NCBI RefSeq assembly: GCF_003429005.1
Contig: NZ_QVQV01000012.1
Span: forward strand, 62,001-126,000
DNA length: 64,000 bases
Origin: Paraburkholderia sp. DHOC27
GTDB taxonomy: Bacteria; Pseudomonadota; Gammaproteobacteria; Burkholderiales; Burkholderiaceae
Direction: 5' to 3'
The notes beneath the pieces are model-generated. The model did not search any database and was not told the origin of the DNA. It worked only from the letters and a program-made list of their open reading frames with translations. How positions within the stretch are numbered: position 1 is the stretch's first letter; every line of letters begins with the position of its first letter. The position numbers were made by a program, and so were the translations under genes. Positions 47,900 to 56,260 of the stretch are shown here, piece after piece.

Positions 47900-48395
47900 T
47901 TTACTTGTTGCCAAAAACAGGTTAGGCCCCACTCGCAGGCCATCATATCGCGCGGATTGCATCGATTATTCCGATGTCAGGTTATTCAGCCGCCAGACGT
48001 TCAGAATGTCCGACTCCTCGATTTGCGACGAGTTGCACTTCATCCGGTAAGAATCACCGCGAACGCTACTGCAACCCGCCGCGCACGGTAACCCACCCGG
48101 AAGTCACTTGCATGAAAAAGCCAGTGCGTTCAAAGGCTTGGCTCCCGCCCCTCACGCACGTGGCTGGTGCGAACCACACAAAATCCAAACGTTAGTAGCA
48201 TGCGCCGTGCCGCATAGGTCTGACGCATGCAACCTGTGAGCTTGTCCGCTGTGGACGGCAGGTTGGCCGAACGGCATCCAGTGCCCGTTCGATCGCTCAA
48301 TCGACCAAGCGACCAATAAGCGCCGCCACGGCGCTATGATGAGGAGGCTGCTCAACCGACTTAACCCGACTCAACCTGACGATATCCACACCACG
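47900..48395. other. Intergenic region without a credible gene
   Basis: A 496-base region between the divergent receiver and RraA-like genes. Short open frames on both strands have no recognisable features. A short hairpin AGCGCCG-CCA-CGGCGCT lies at 48319-48335, 60 bases before the RraA-like start, in what should be the leader of that gene. Otherwise I see nothing in it. Confidence 0.5.
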
Positions 48396-49115
48396 ATGCA
48401 AGAACTCGATCCCACCACGCTCGACGCCCTCCGCCACGTCAGTACAGCCACCCTCACCACCCAATTGTTCAAGCGCGGTTTGCGCAATACATTCATGCAG
48501 GGCGTAGCGCCGCTCGCGGGACATACGGGCGCGAATCTGGTCGGACCTGCGTTTACGCTGCGCAATATTCCGTCGCGCGAAGATCTCGACGTGCTCGAGC
48601 TATTTGCCAATCCGGAGTACGCGCAACGCAAATGCGTCGAGACGATCCCCGCTGGGCATGTGCTTGTGCAGGACTGCCGCGGCGAGCGCAATAGCGCCTC
48701 GTTCGGCTCGATTCTCACACAACGCCTGCAAGTCCGTGGTGTAGCGGGCATGGTTTCCGACGGCCCGGTGCGCGACAGCACCACCATTGCGGCGCTCGGC
48801 TTGCCGGTGTTCTGCGCCGGCGCGAGCGCGCCGCCCAATCTGATCCGCCATCACGCGGTGGATATCAACGTGCCGATTGGCTGCGGCGGCGTGGCGGTGT
48901 TTCCGGGCGACGTGATCGTGGGCGACGCGGACGGTGTCGTGGTGATTCCGCGCGAAATGGCCGACGAGGTCGCGCGTGCGGCGGCGGAGCAGGAACAACT
49001 GGAAGAGTTTCTGACCGAACGGATTCGCGAAGGTGCGGCACTGCCGGGCACCTACCCGCCAAACGACGTCACCAAAGCCGCCTACGAAAAGTGGAAGAAA
49101 GAGCGCAAGGATTGA
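48396..49115 (+). CDS. RraA-like protein / HMG-CHA aldolase family
   Basis: A 239-residue protein of the family that includes RraA (regulator of RNase E) and class II pyruvate aldolases acting on 4-hydroxy-4-methyl-2-oxoglutarate or 4-carboxy-4-hydroxy-2-oxoadipate. The aldolase metal/substrate motif S-D-G-P-V-R-D-S (Asp122, Arg126, Asp127) and the family block P-G-D-V-I-V-G-D-A-D-G-V-V-V-I-P are both intact, so aldolase or decarboxylase activity is more likely than RNase E control. The longer C-terminal tail (A-Y-E-K-W-K-K-E-R) is typical of the sugar-acid branch. No pathway genes are adjacent. An ATG at 48336 is possible but less likely. Confidence 0.8.
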   Translation: MQELDPTTLDALRHVSTATLTTQLFKRGLRNTFMQGVAPLAGHTGANLVGPAFTLRNIPSREDLDVLELFANPEYAQRKCVETIPAGHVLVQDCRGERNSASFGSILTQRLQVRGVAGMVSDGPVRDSTTIAALGLPVFCAGASAPPNLIRHHAVDINVPIGCGGVAVFPGDVIVGDADGVVVIPREMADEVARAAAEQEQLEEFLTERIREGAALPGTYPPNDVTKAAYEKWKKERKD

Positions 49116-49229
49116 AGGCTGCGCTTCGTCGCGGCGGCGCGTGATCTGTCCGCAAACCAGGCCGGCACGTCAGTCACACTCCTCGTACACATCGCATGCG
49201 CGGCACAGTCCGCACGTGTGATGTCTTCA

Positions 49230-50012
49230 TCACGCCTGCTCGCGCTGCGGTCCGATCCCATGCACGAGCAAGGCGATCGCATGCCGCGCGATGTCGTCGG
49301 CCGTCAGGCTGCGCCGCGCCGGATCGTTACGCCACATCTTCGAGGTGGCCAGCGGCAGAATCGTCAGCCCGAGTAGCGAGAGAAACACCAGCGACGGCTC
49401 CAGCGCGGCGTTGACGCGCCCCTCTTTCTGCCACTGCGCGATCCGCTCGAGCGACGCCGTGTGATGCGCGTGCCCAAAGCGCTCGTGCATGCGCTGGCGC
49501 AACAAGCCGCCCTCGCTGATCACTTCCCGCACCCATAGCGGCGGAAACCAGGGATGCTCCGTCGCCAGTTCGACCAGCCGACGGGCCAGTTGCGTGATGG
49601 CGGCCACCGGATCGTCCGGATGATCCTGGAACGGACTGCCGAGCGCCGCACGCAACGGCAGAAACCGCTCGTCGATCAGCACATCGAGCAACTGGTCGCG
49701 CGTTTTGAAGTAGTAGTGAACCATCGCCGGCGTAAAACCCGCCTCGCGGGCGATCGCGCCGAGGGTCGTATCGACGATGCCCTGCCGCGCAAACAGCGCG
49801 AGCGCGGCGTCCAGCAAGCGGGTGCGCCGCTCCGGCCCCTGCTGGCTGCCGGACGGCCGGCCGGGGCGGCGTGCGGAAGCGGTCGCACCTGTGGTCGCCT
49901 CCATGGCCGCGCCCCCGGCTTGCGCCGGATTGTCGCTGCCGGCGCCACCAGCAGCGCGGGCGCGGCGGCGCGCTGGCGGGGCCGGACGCTTGTCGGACGG
50001 TGCATGTGCCAT
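49230..50012 (-). CDS. TetR-family repressor of the divergent efflux gene
   Basis: A 260-residue regulator. After a long proline/alanine/arginine-rich N-terminal tail of about 60 residues, the TetR helix-turn-helix is clear: L-L-D-A-A-L-A-L-F-A-R-Q-G then A-I-A-R-E-A-G-F-T-P-A-M-V-H-Y-Y-F-K. The C-terminal helical domain should bind the inducer, probably a drug-like substrate of the pump. It is divergent from an MFS efflux gene with a 110-base AT-rich region between, the standard repressor/pump arrangement. The ATG at 50010-50012 is used; a later start nearer the DNA-binding domain (for example M-E-A-T-T) is possible. Confidence 0.9.
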   Translation of the reverse strand: MAHAPSDKRPAPPARRRARAAGGAGSDNPAQAGGAAMEATTGATASARRPGRPSGSQQGPERRTRLLDAALALFARQGIVDTTLGAIAREAGFTPAMVHYYFKTRDQLLDVLIDERFLPLRAALGSPFQDHPDDPVAAITQLARRLVELATEHPWFPPLWVREVISEGGLLRQRMHERFGHAHHTASLERIAQWQKEGRVNAALEPSLVFLSLLGLTILPLATSKMWRNDPARRSLTADDIARHAIALLVHGIGPQREQA

Positions 50013-50022
50013 CGCTTTCTAT

Positions 50023-50069
50023 TTGACCAATATCAAGATGTCGCCTATATTAATCTCCATGTTAATTAA
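50023..50069. promoter_or_regulatory. Divergent promoter/operator region, TetR and MFS genes
   Basis: An AT-rich stretch with short dyads: TTGA-CCAATA-TCAA (50023-50036), ATTAA-N8-TTAAT (50049-50066) and the palindrome TTAATTAA (50062-50069). It is the likely binding place of the TetR-type repressor and of both promoters. The exact operator is not resolved. Confidence 0.4.
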
Positions 50070-50122
50070 TTTCAACCCGCACATTGGATTCTCTTCCTGA
50101 CACTCATTCACGTCCCCCAGCC

Positions 50123-51631
50123 ATGAATCAACCTGCCACAATGCCCGCCGAGCTTGCCACCGAGCCGCAGCATCCGCCCATCCGTCTGCTGTTTCCGGCG
50201 CTGCTGCTGGTCATGCTGCTGGCCGCGCTCGACCAGACCATCGTCTCGACGGCCCTGCCCACCATCGTCGGCGAGCTTGGCGGCCTGAACAACCTCTCGT
50301 GGGTCGTGACGGCCTATCTGCTGACCTCCACGATCGTCGTGCCGCTCTACGGCAAGTTCGGCGATCTGTTCGGTCGCAAGATCGTGTTGCAGGCGGCCAT
50401 CGTGCTGTTCCTGGTCGGCTCCGCCCTGTGCGGTGTGGCGCAGAACATGACCCAGTTGATCATCCTGCGCGCGCTTCAGGGTCTCGGCGGCGGGGGTCTG
50501 CTGGTCGTGACGATGGCTGCGATTGCGGACGTGATCCCGCCTGCCGAACGTGGCCGCTATCAAGGCGTGTTCGGCGGCGTGTTCGGTCTTGCCACGGTGA
50601 TCGGTCCCCTGCTCGGCGGCTTCCTCGTCGAGCATCTGTCGTGGCGCTGGATTTTCTACATCAACCTGCCGCTTGGCGTGATTGCGCTGGCCGTCATCGG
50701 TGCGGTGTTCAAGCCCCATACCGCGCACATCCGTCACACCATCGACTACATGGGCGCCGCGTTTCTGGCCGGCGCGCTCACCTGCATCATCCTGTTCACC
50801 AGTCAGGGCGGCACGATCCTGCCGTGGACCTCGCCGCAACTGTGGTTCACGCTCGCCATGGGCCTCGTCTGCGTGGGCGGCTTCATCTACGAAGAAAAAA
50901 GCGCGGTCGAACCGATCATGCCGCTCGAACTGTTCCGCCAGCGCACGTTTTTGTTGAGCAGTCTGATCGGCTTCATCATCGGCGTTTCGCTGTTCGGGTC
51001 GGTCACGTTTATTCCGTTGTATTTGCAGGTGGTCAAGGGTTCGACACCTTCTGAAGCCGGCATGCAGATGTTGCCCATGATGGGCGGTCTGCTGGTCATG
51101 TCGGTGATCACCGGCCGCGTCATCAGCAAGATCGGCAAGTACCGCATGTTTCCCATTGCGGGGACGCTGCTTGTCGCCGTTGCGATGATCCTGCTCGCGC
51201 ATCTGCAGATCGGCACACCGGTTCATGTGATGTATCTGTACATGGGTTTGCTGGGACTCGGTCTCGGCATGGTCATGCAGGTGCTGATTCTCGCGGTGCA
51301 GAACACGGTGGAGTTCAGGCACATGGGCGTGGCCACCTCGGGCGCGACATTGTTCCGTTCGATTGGCGGCTCGGTTGGCGTTGCTGCATTCGGCGCGGTG
51401 TTTTCGAATGGTCTCGCCGCGCGTCTGCAAAAACTGATTCCGCCCGATACGGAATTGCCGCACGCGCTCGGACCGGCCACCATTCATCAGTTGCCCGCCG
51501 CATTGCGCGACGATTACCTGCAGGCTTTCGCGGGCGCCTTGCATACGGTGTATCTCTCCGCTGCGTGTGTCGTGGTGCTTGCCTTCGTGCTGTCGTGGCT
51601 GCTGAAGGACCATCCGTTGCGCACGCGCTGA
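50123..51631 (+). CDS. MFS drug-efflux pump, DHA2 (EmrB/QacA) family
   Basis: A 502-residue inner-membrane transporter with fourteen predicted helices, using the proton gradient to expel drug-like molecules. The first helix contains L-D-Q-T-I-V-S-T-A-L-P-T-I-V-G-E-L-G-G, the DHA2 signature; motif A is K-F-G-D-L-F-G-R-K, and motif C (G-G-V-F-G-L-A-T-V-I-G-P-L-L-G-G) marks a drug antiporter. No EmrA-type membrane fusion gene is nearby, so it probably works alone. The ATG at 50123 is chosen over one at 50084. It is divergent from its likely TetR repressor. Confidence 0.93.
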   Translation: MNQPATMPAELATEPQHPPIRLLFPALLLVMLLAALDQTIVSTALPTIVGELGGLNNLSWVVTAYLLTSTIVVPLYGKFGDLFGRKIVLQAAIVLFLVGSALCGVAQNMTQLIILRALQGLGGGGLLVVTMAAIADVIPPAERGRYQGVFGGVFGLATVIGPLLGGFLVEHLSWRWIFYINLPLGVIALAVIGAVFKPHTAHIRHTIDYMGAAFLAGALTCIILFTSQGGTILPWTSPQLWFTLAMGLVCVGGFIYEEKSAVEPIMPLELFRQRTFLLSSLIGFIIGVSLFGSVTFIPLYLQVVKGSTPSEAGMQMLPMMGGLLVMSVITGRVISKIGKYRMFPIAGTLLVAVAMILLAHLQIGTPVHVMYLYMGLLGLGLGMVMQVLILAVQNTVEFRHMGVATSGATLFRSIGGSVGVAAFGAVFSNGLAARLQKLIPPDTELPHALGPATIHQLPAALRDDYLQAFAGALHTVYLSAACVVVLAFVLSWLLKDHPLRTR

Positions 51632-52118
51632 GCGCGACACTGCAAAAACTGCATGCGCGGGGCCGATCAATACATCACACAAGGCCCCGCGCAACGCCAC
51701 GCAGATTCATTGACACCGTCAGCCGTTTCGTCTGACTTCGCGCTGCTTCTCATGCTCGTTTTTGTGCCCGCTCGTGAGCCTCTTCATGCGGCTGCCGTTG
51801 TGCGTTTTATCGGATCATTCCAGACGTACGCATTACTGCATACAAAATCCCGCCCGCTACTTCGTTCTGCAAACATGTGCAGCAACGAAAACTGTCTGAA
51901 CGTGCGCTAACGCACACAGTGTCAGATAGGTGCGAACTTGGATTGACGTTCGCTTCGAAAGCCCACATATTGTTTGCGAGGGGCCGCCGTGATTGTTCTG
52001 ATCGCGGTGACCGCTCTCCAGCGCATGTCGATCGTGATTTACGTGGACAGTGCATCTTGCGCGGGACACGATCGGGACCATGCCCTACGGCATAGCCTTA
52101 TCGCAGGTGGGTCACAGC
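51632..52118. other. Intergenic region; hairpin but no credible gene
   Basis: A 487-base stretch between the efflux gene and the zinc-ribbon gene. It holds a strong hairpin near its left end (51654-51693). A short open frame at 51653-51910 runs through this hairpin and lacks family features, so I do not annotate it as a gene. The right half is somewhat AT-richer and probably contains the promoter of the next gene. Confidence 0.5.
51654..51693 (+). terminator. Hairpin after the efflux gene
   Basis: TGCGCGGGGCC and GGCCCCGCGCA form a perfect 11-bp stem around an 18-base loop, 22 bases after the efflux stop codon. The stem is strong but no T-run follows, so it is a factor-assisted terminator or a 3'-end protecting structure at best. 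Confidence 0.5.
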
Positions 52119-53369
52119 ATGTCCACCCAGACTACTTCTCACGATGATTTTCCCGCGCCGTGCAAGCGCTGCGGTGGTGCGTTGTATCAGCCCTCCGACC
52201 GCTGCCCGTATTGCGGCGCGATGCATCCGCTCGACGACACGCCACGCGCGCGCCTCGTCGCGGCGGCCGCCGGTGTGCAGCATCATCCGTTCGGCGCGAA
52301 TGCCGACACGAATGGCGCGCCGCCAGCGCTCGCTTCACCAGACACGCCTATTCCTCCGCTCGACAATACATCGGCAGGATCCGCCATAAATGGCCGATGG
52401 ATTTTCTCGCGCGGACTCATTGCGCTCGTGGTGGTGTTGCTGGCGTACGGGGCGTATACGCTGTTCGGCAGCTCGCGCAATACGACACCCGCGGACGGCG
52501 ACAACGACACGCAATCCACCGGCGGTTCGATTGGCGCCTATGCGCCGGGCAATTCATCGAGTGGGTCGATCAAAACGCTGTCTGGTTCCTCGGCCAATGC
52601 CTCGGCCAATGGATCGACCAGTGCCTCAACCAACACGGCGACCAACACTTCACCAGATGCCGCGTCGCCGCGCGCCAGCGCCGCCATGCAATCCGCCAAC
52701 AATGCGGCGGTCCCTGCGACTCCCGTGATTCAGCCGCCAGTTGCACCGCACTATCGCGATCTGTCGGAAAGCCTGCATGCGGCGCGCACGTATTTCGATG
52801 CGAACGATTTGTCCGACGCGCAGGCCGCCGTCAACGCGGCCTTTTCGATGCAAGCCAACAGCGCGGACGCCCAGGTGATCCAGCGCGATCTGCGCCCGCT
52901 CGAACAGCGTCGCGACGCCGCGATGCAAACAGCGCTCGTCTGCATCAAGGACAACTTGTGGAATTGCGTCGAGCACAGCGCGCGCGACGCGCTAGCCATC
53001 GACACCGGCAGCGTTGAAGCGAAGGCGATGCTCGAACGTGCCATTGTCGAGACCGGCTGGACGCCGCTGCACAATAAACCGGCCACTGTCACTCACAACG
53101 CGCCGGCTGCGCAGACGTCGGTCAACGAACCGCCGTTGCCACCCTTGCCGCCGTTACCCTCGACCGCACGAAGCACGCAAGCGACACAAGCCACGCCGAC
53201 TGCGCAGGCCGCGCCGCCCGCTGCCGTGTCACCGGCAGCACCCGCCGTCGCAACCAACGCCGCGCCGAACAGCGTGGACGCGCAGGAGCGTGCGATTGCG
53301 CAGTTTGGCTGGAAGAACTCGGCGACGCCCGGCGCAACACCGGCGTCGGGCGCGGCCGCCGCTCATTGA
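52119..53369 (+). CDS. Zinc-ribbon, single-pass membrane protein of unknown function
   Basis: A 416-residue protein. The N-terminus has a zinc ribbon (C-K-R-C-G and C-P-Y-C-G, about residues 15-36). One membrane helix follows at about 98-116 (G-L-I-A-L-V-V-V-L-L-A-Y-G-A-Y-T-L-F-G), then a low-complexity Ser/Thr/Asn/Ala linker, a helical TPR-like segment (about 210-310) with two cysteines, and a Pro/Ala-rich tail. The ribbon would be cytoplasmic and the rest periplasmic. I do not recognise the family. The ATG at 52119 follows GGTGGG; upstream in-frame codons are not supported. Confidence 0.72.
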   Translation: MSTQTTSHDDFPAPCKRCGGALYQPSDRCPYCGAMHPLDDTPRARLVAAAAGVQHHPFGANADTNGAPPALASPDTPIPPLDNTSAGSAINGRWIFSRGLIALVVVLLAYGAYTLFGSSRNTTPADGDNDTQSTGGSIGAYAPGNSSSGSIKTLSGSSANASANGSTSASTNTATNTSPDAASPRASAAMQSANNAAVPATPVIQPPVAPHYRDLSESLHAARTYFDANDLSDAQAAVNAAFSMQANSADAQVIQRDLRPLEQRRDAAMQTALVCIKDNLWNCVEHSARDALAIDTGSVEAKAMLERAIVETGWTPLHNKPATVTHNAPAAQTSVNEPPLPPLPPLPSTARSTQATQATPTAQAAPPAAVSPAAPAVATNAAPNSVDAQERAIAQFGWKNSATPGATPASGAAAAH

Positions 53370-53419
53370 GCGGTGCGCGCATGGTCCCTGTTTCGACGTC
53401 TCGCAGAAACGCAGCACCT

Positions 53420-53445
53420 TGAAATAGAAAACTGAAATAGAAAAC
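53420..53445. repeat. Two exact copies of a 13-base repeat
   Basis: TGAAATAGAAAAC occurs twice back to back in the 150-base gap before the TAXI gene. It is AT-rich against a GC-rich background, so it may be part of a promoter upstream element or a recent slippage duplication. Confidence 0.7.
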
Positions 53446-53519
53446 CGAACTGACTCAGCGATGCTTCGCGCGCTCTCGCCGCGCAAGCCTGTTCAATCGA
53501 GACTGAAAGGTGGAAGACC

Positions 53520-54653
53520 ATGCTCAAGATAATTCCGACGGGGTGGCATGCGGGGCGTTTTTCGGGTTGGCCCGCAGGTTGGCTTGCGGCCTGGGTCGCC
53601 GGCCTGCTCGGATTGCTGCTCGCGTCATCATGGGCGTTGGCCGAGCCTGCGCACTACAAGATCGTGACCGGCCCCGAACGCGGCACGTACATCCAGTTCG
53701 GCGCCGATCTGGCGAAATGGGTGGCGGAGCCGGTGGGCATCGACCTCGAGGTGCTGGCCTCGAAAGGCTCCGCGGAAAACGTGCAGCGCATGCGCTTCGA
53801 GCCTGGCGTGAAGCTCGCACTGGTGCAGTCGGACGTGTATCAGGCGTACGTGGATATGGCCAATGCCGGCAACGCCGACGCGGGTGTCGCAATCCGGCCG
53901 CTGCGTCTCATCATGCCGCTCTACGACGAAGAAATTAACTTCGTGGTGCGTGCCGATTCGCCGCTCAAGAACATCAACGAGATCAAGGACAAGGTGATTA
54001 GCGTGGGCCTGCTCGGCAGCGGCACTGCGCAATCCGCCAACACCATCTACCGCCTGATGTTCGGTCAGCCGATTCCCGAACAGAACGTGCAGCACCTAAG
54101 CAACGAAGACGCGCTCGCGGCACTGATCGTGAAGAAGATCGACGTCGCGATCATCGTGGTTGGCCAGCCCGCCAAGCTGTTTACCGACATGAATCCGGAT
54201 CTGCTGCAACAGATCCGCCTGCTGCGTGTCGATCCTGCTGCGCCGGAAACCGCACGGGCCAAGCAGGTGTATTTCCCCGCGACGATTCACACCGCGAGCT
54301 ACCCGAGCTGGCTGAAGGAAGACGTGCCGACCTTCACCGTGAAGGCATTTCTCGTGACCTACGACTACGGGCTGCGCGATACGGTGGTCAATCTGGACCA
54401 CTTTGCCGATTCGCTCTGCACCAACTTCGACAATCTGCAGGAGCACGGGCATCCGAAGTGGAAGCAGGTGAAGCTCGATCTGCCGAACCTCGGACATGGT
54501 TGGCAATACTACGGACCGGTCGAAAAGCGTCTGCGTGCCTGCGTGACGCATCGGGCGGCGGTCACGGCTGCCGCACCCGCGCAGACCGCGGACAAGACGC
54601 CCGTCAAGAGCAATTGCACCGACGAAGCGCGCACGCTGATGCTGTGCAAGTAG
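53520..54653 (+). CDS. TAXI-family TRAP transporter solute-binding protein
   Basis: A 377-residue periplasmic binding protein. The N-terminus is a signal peptide (W-L-A-A-W-V-A-G-L-L-G-L-L-L-A-S-S-W-A-L-A). The mature part has the TAXI hallmarks: Y-K-I-V-T-G-P-E-R-G-T-Y-I-Q-F at the start, L-G-S-G-T-A-Q-S-A-N-T-I-Y near residue 160, and V-G-Q-P in the second lobe. Such proteins deliver glutamate-like or other organic acids to a fused TRAP permease. No permease gene is present on either side, so this one is an orphan and may serve another system or act as a sensor. GGTGGAAG precedes the ATG. Confidence 0.88.
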   Translation: MLKIIPTGWHAGRFSGWPAGWLAAWVAGLLGLLLASSWALAEPAHYKIVTGPERGTYIQFGADLAKWVAEPVGIDLEVLASKGSAENVQRMRFEPGVKLALVQSDVYQAYVDMANAGNADAGVAIRPLRLIMPLYDEEINFVVRADSPLKNINEIKDKVISVGLLGSGTAQSANTIYRLMFGQPIPEQNVQHLSNEDALAALIVKKIDVAIIVVGQPAKLFTDMNPDLLQQIRLLRVDPAAPETARAKQVYFPATIHTASYPSWLKEDVPTFTVKAFLVTYDYGLRDTVVNLDHFADSLCTNFDNLQEHGHPKWKQVKLDLPNLGHGWQYYGPVEKRLRACVTHRAAVTAAAPAQTADKTPVKSNCTDEARTLMLCK

Positions 54654-54710
54654 TTTGACGCGGGGCATGTGGCTCGCGGCGTGCGTGAAGTCGAGCGCAC
54701 ACGTCATGCG

Positions 54711-56147
54711 TCAAACACGCGCCTGCGTCAGCTCCATCGCCCGCTGCAACGTGTCGTAGACCTTCGGCCGGTTGCATTGCGACACGTTGAAGCGCAGAAA
54801 CCCCGCAGCGGTCTGCGCCGCGCTGAACACGTTGCCGGGCGCCAGCACGACGCCCTCGCTCAACGCGTGCCGGGCAATCTCCGCGGCATCCAGACCATCC
54901 GGCAAACACGCCCACACGAACATGCCGGCGCGCGGCCGGGTCCACACGTCGAGCCCTGCCTGCGTGAGACGCCGGATGGTTTCGCTCATGGCGTCTGCGA
55001 GCCGCGCGCGCATGCCTTCCAGATGCCGCCGATAGGTGCCGTCCACCAGCAGATGATGCACGACGCTCGCCGCCAGTTGACCATTGCCGAACGAGGTGGC
55101 GAGCTTCAGGTCGATCAACGGTTCGATCCAGTCCGCGCGGGCCGCGATAAATCCGCAGCGCGCCGCCGCCGAGAGCGTCTTCGAAAAACTGCCGATGGAA
55201 ATCACGCGCGAGAGGCCATCGAAAGCGGCCAGACGCGGCGCGGCTTCCACTTCGAAGTCGGCAAAGATGTCGTCCTCGACGATCAGCAGATCGTGCTCGC
55301 CCGCGAGCTTCAGCAGCCGATGCGCGATGGCCGGCGCCAGCGTCGCGCCGGTCGGGTTGTGAATCGCGGAGTTGGTCACGTAAAGCCGCGGACGATGCTC
55401 CGCCAGCACGCGCTCGAAACTCGCCAGATCCGGGCCGGACGGCGTGTACGGCACGCTGACGATGCGCGCCCGATGGGCCCGCAACAGCGCCTGGAAATTG
55501 AAGTAACACGGATCGTCAATCAAGACGGTGTCGCCCGGTTCGAGCAGGAAGCGGCAGACGAGGTCGAGCGCATGGGTGCCGCCGTCGGTCAGCACGATCT
55601 GCGCGGGCGTGGCATCCACGCCGTGCTGCGCGAGCCGCCACGCAAGCTGTTGACGCAGCGCGGGCAGTCCGTGCGGGCTCGCGTAGTCTGCGAGCGGCGC
55701 ATGCGGGTCGCGCGCTACCGCGCGCAGGGCGCGCCGCACGCCGTCCTCCGGCAACCACGCGGCCGGCAGCCAGCCGCAGCCCGGCTTCAGCCCTTCCTGA
55801 CCCGCATCCAGCGACTGCCGCGTGAGCCAGAGCGGATCGACCTCGCGCTCGGGACGCGGCCCGAGATCGGCCAGCGCAAGCGGCGGTGCATGACCCGACA
55901 CGAAAAAGCCGGCGCCGCGTCGCGCGACCAGTGCGCCCTCGGCGACGAGGCGGTCGTAGGCTTCGACCACCGTCGATTTGGAGACGCCGAGCGTGTCGCT
56001 CATGGTCCGGATCGACGGGACGCGCGCGCCGGATTGCAGCGCGCGGCTGGCCATGCGCTCGCGCAAGGCATCCATGACGGTTTCGACACGCGTGCGCGGC
56101 GCGGCGGCCTCGCCTGGGTTATCGTTACTGTCGAAACGGCGGGTCAT
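54711..56147 (-). CDS. MocR-family regulator (GntR domain fused to aminotransferase fold)
   Basis: A 478-residue regulator. A GntR winged helix (about 18-84, with P-S-I-R-T-M-S-D-T-L-G-V-S-K-S-T-V-V-E-A-Y) is joined to a class I aminotransferase-like domain (about 105-470). The PLP lysine is Lys323 in S-F-S-K-T-L, and the A-I-H-N-P-T-G and E-D-D-I-F motifs are kept, so PLP binding is expected; MocR proteins use it to sense amino-acid-like ligands. It is divergent from an EamA-type exporter, and the region between has strong repeats that look like its operator. Confidence 0.92.
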   Translation of the reverse strand: MTRRFDSNDNPGEAAAPRTRVETVMDALRERMASRALQSGARVPSIRTMSDTLGVSKSTVVEAYDRLVAEGALVARRGAGFFVSGHAPPLALADLGPRPEREVDPLWLTRQSLDAGQEGLKPGCGWLPAAWLPEDGVRRALRAVARDPHAPLADYASPHGLPALRQQLAWRLAQHGVDATPAQIVLTDGGTHALDLVCRFLLEPGDTVLIDDPCYFNFQALLRAHRARIVSVPYTPSGPDLASFERVLAEHRPRLYVTNSAIHNPTGATLAPAIAHRLLKLAGEHDLLIVEDDIFADFEVEAAPRLAAFDGLSRVISIGSFSKTLSAAARCGFIAARADWIEPLIDLKLATSFGNGQLAASVVHHLLVDGTYRRHLEGMRARLADAMSETIRRLTQAGLDVWTRPRAGMFVWACLPDGLDAAEIARHALSEGVVLAPGNVFSAAQTAAGFLRFNVSQCNRPKVYDTLQRAMELTQARV

Positions 56148-56148
56148 C

Positions 56149-56194
56149 TGTACTGCTCCATGTACCGTACAGTTTGCGTGAATTGTACTGTTCC
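56149..56194. promoter_or_regulatory. MocR-type operator repeats
   Basis: TGTACTGCTCC (56149-56159) and TGTACTGTTCC (56184-56194) are near-identical direct repeats 35 bases apart. An inverted half, CGTACAG, lies between them at 56166-56172. Two direct plus one inverted element is the arrangement described for MocR-family targets. The first repeat starts two bases upstream of the MocR start codon (56145-56147). Confidence 0.6.
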
Positions 56195-56260
56195 GTAGCT
56201 TACACTTTTACCCGTTCGAGTAGATGCTGTCGGTTTCTCCCTAGCATCTGAAAACCCACC

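Noticed and set aside
50108..51700. A 530-residue open frame opposite the MFS pump
   Set aside because: Highly charged, repetitive Q/R/D/H composition typical of the antisense of a membrane protein gene.
51653..51910. An 85-residue open frame after the efflux gene
   Set aside because: Runs through a strong hairpin, has no ribosome site and no recognisable features.
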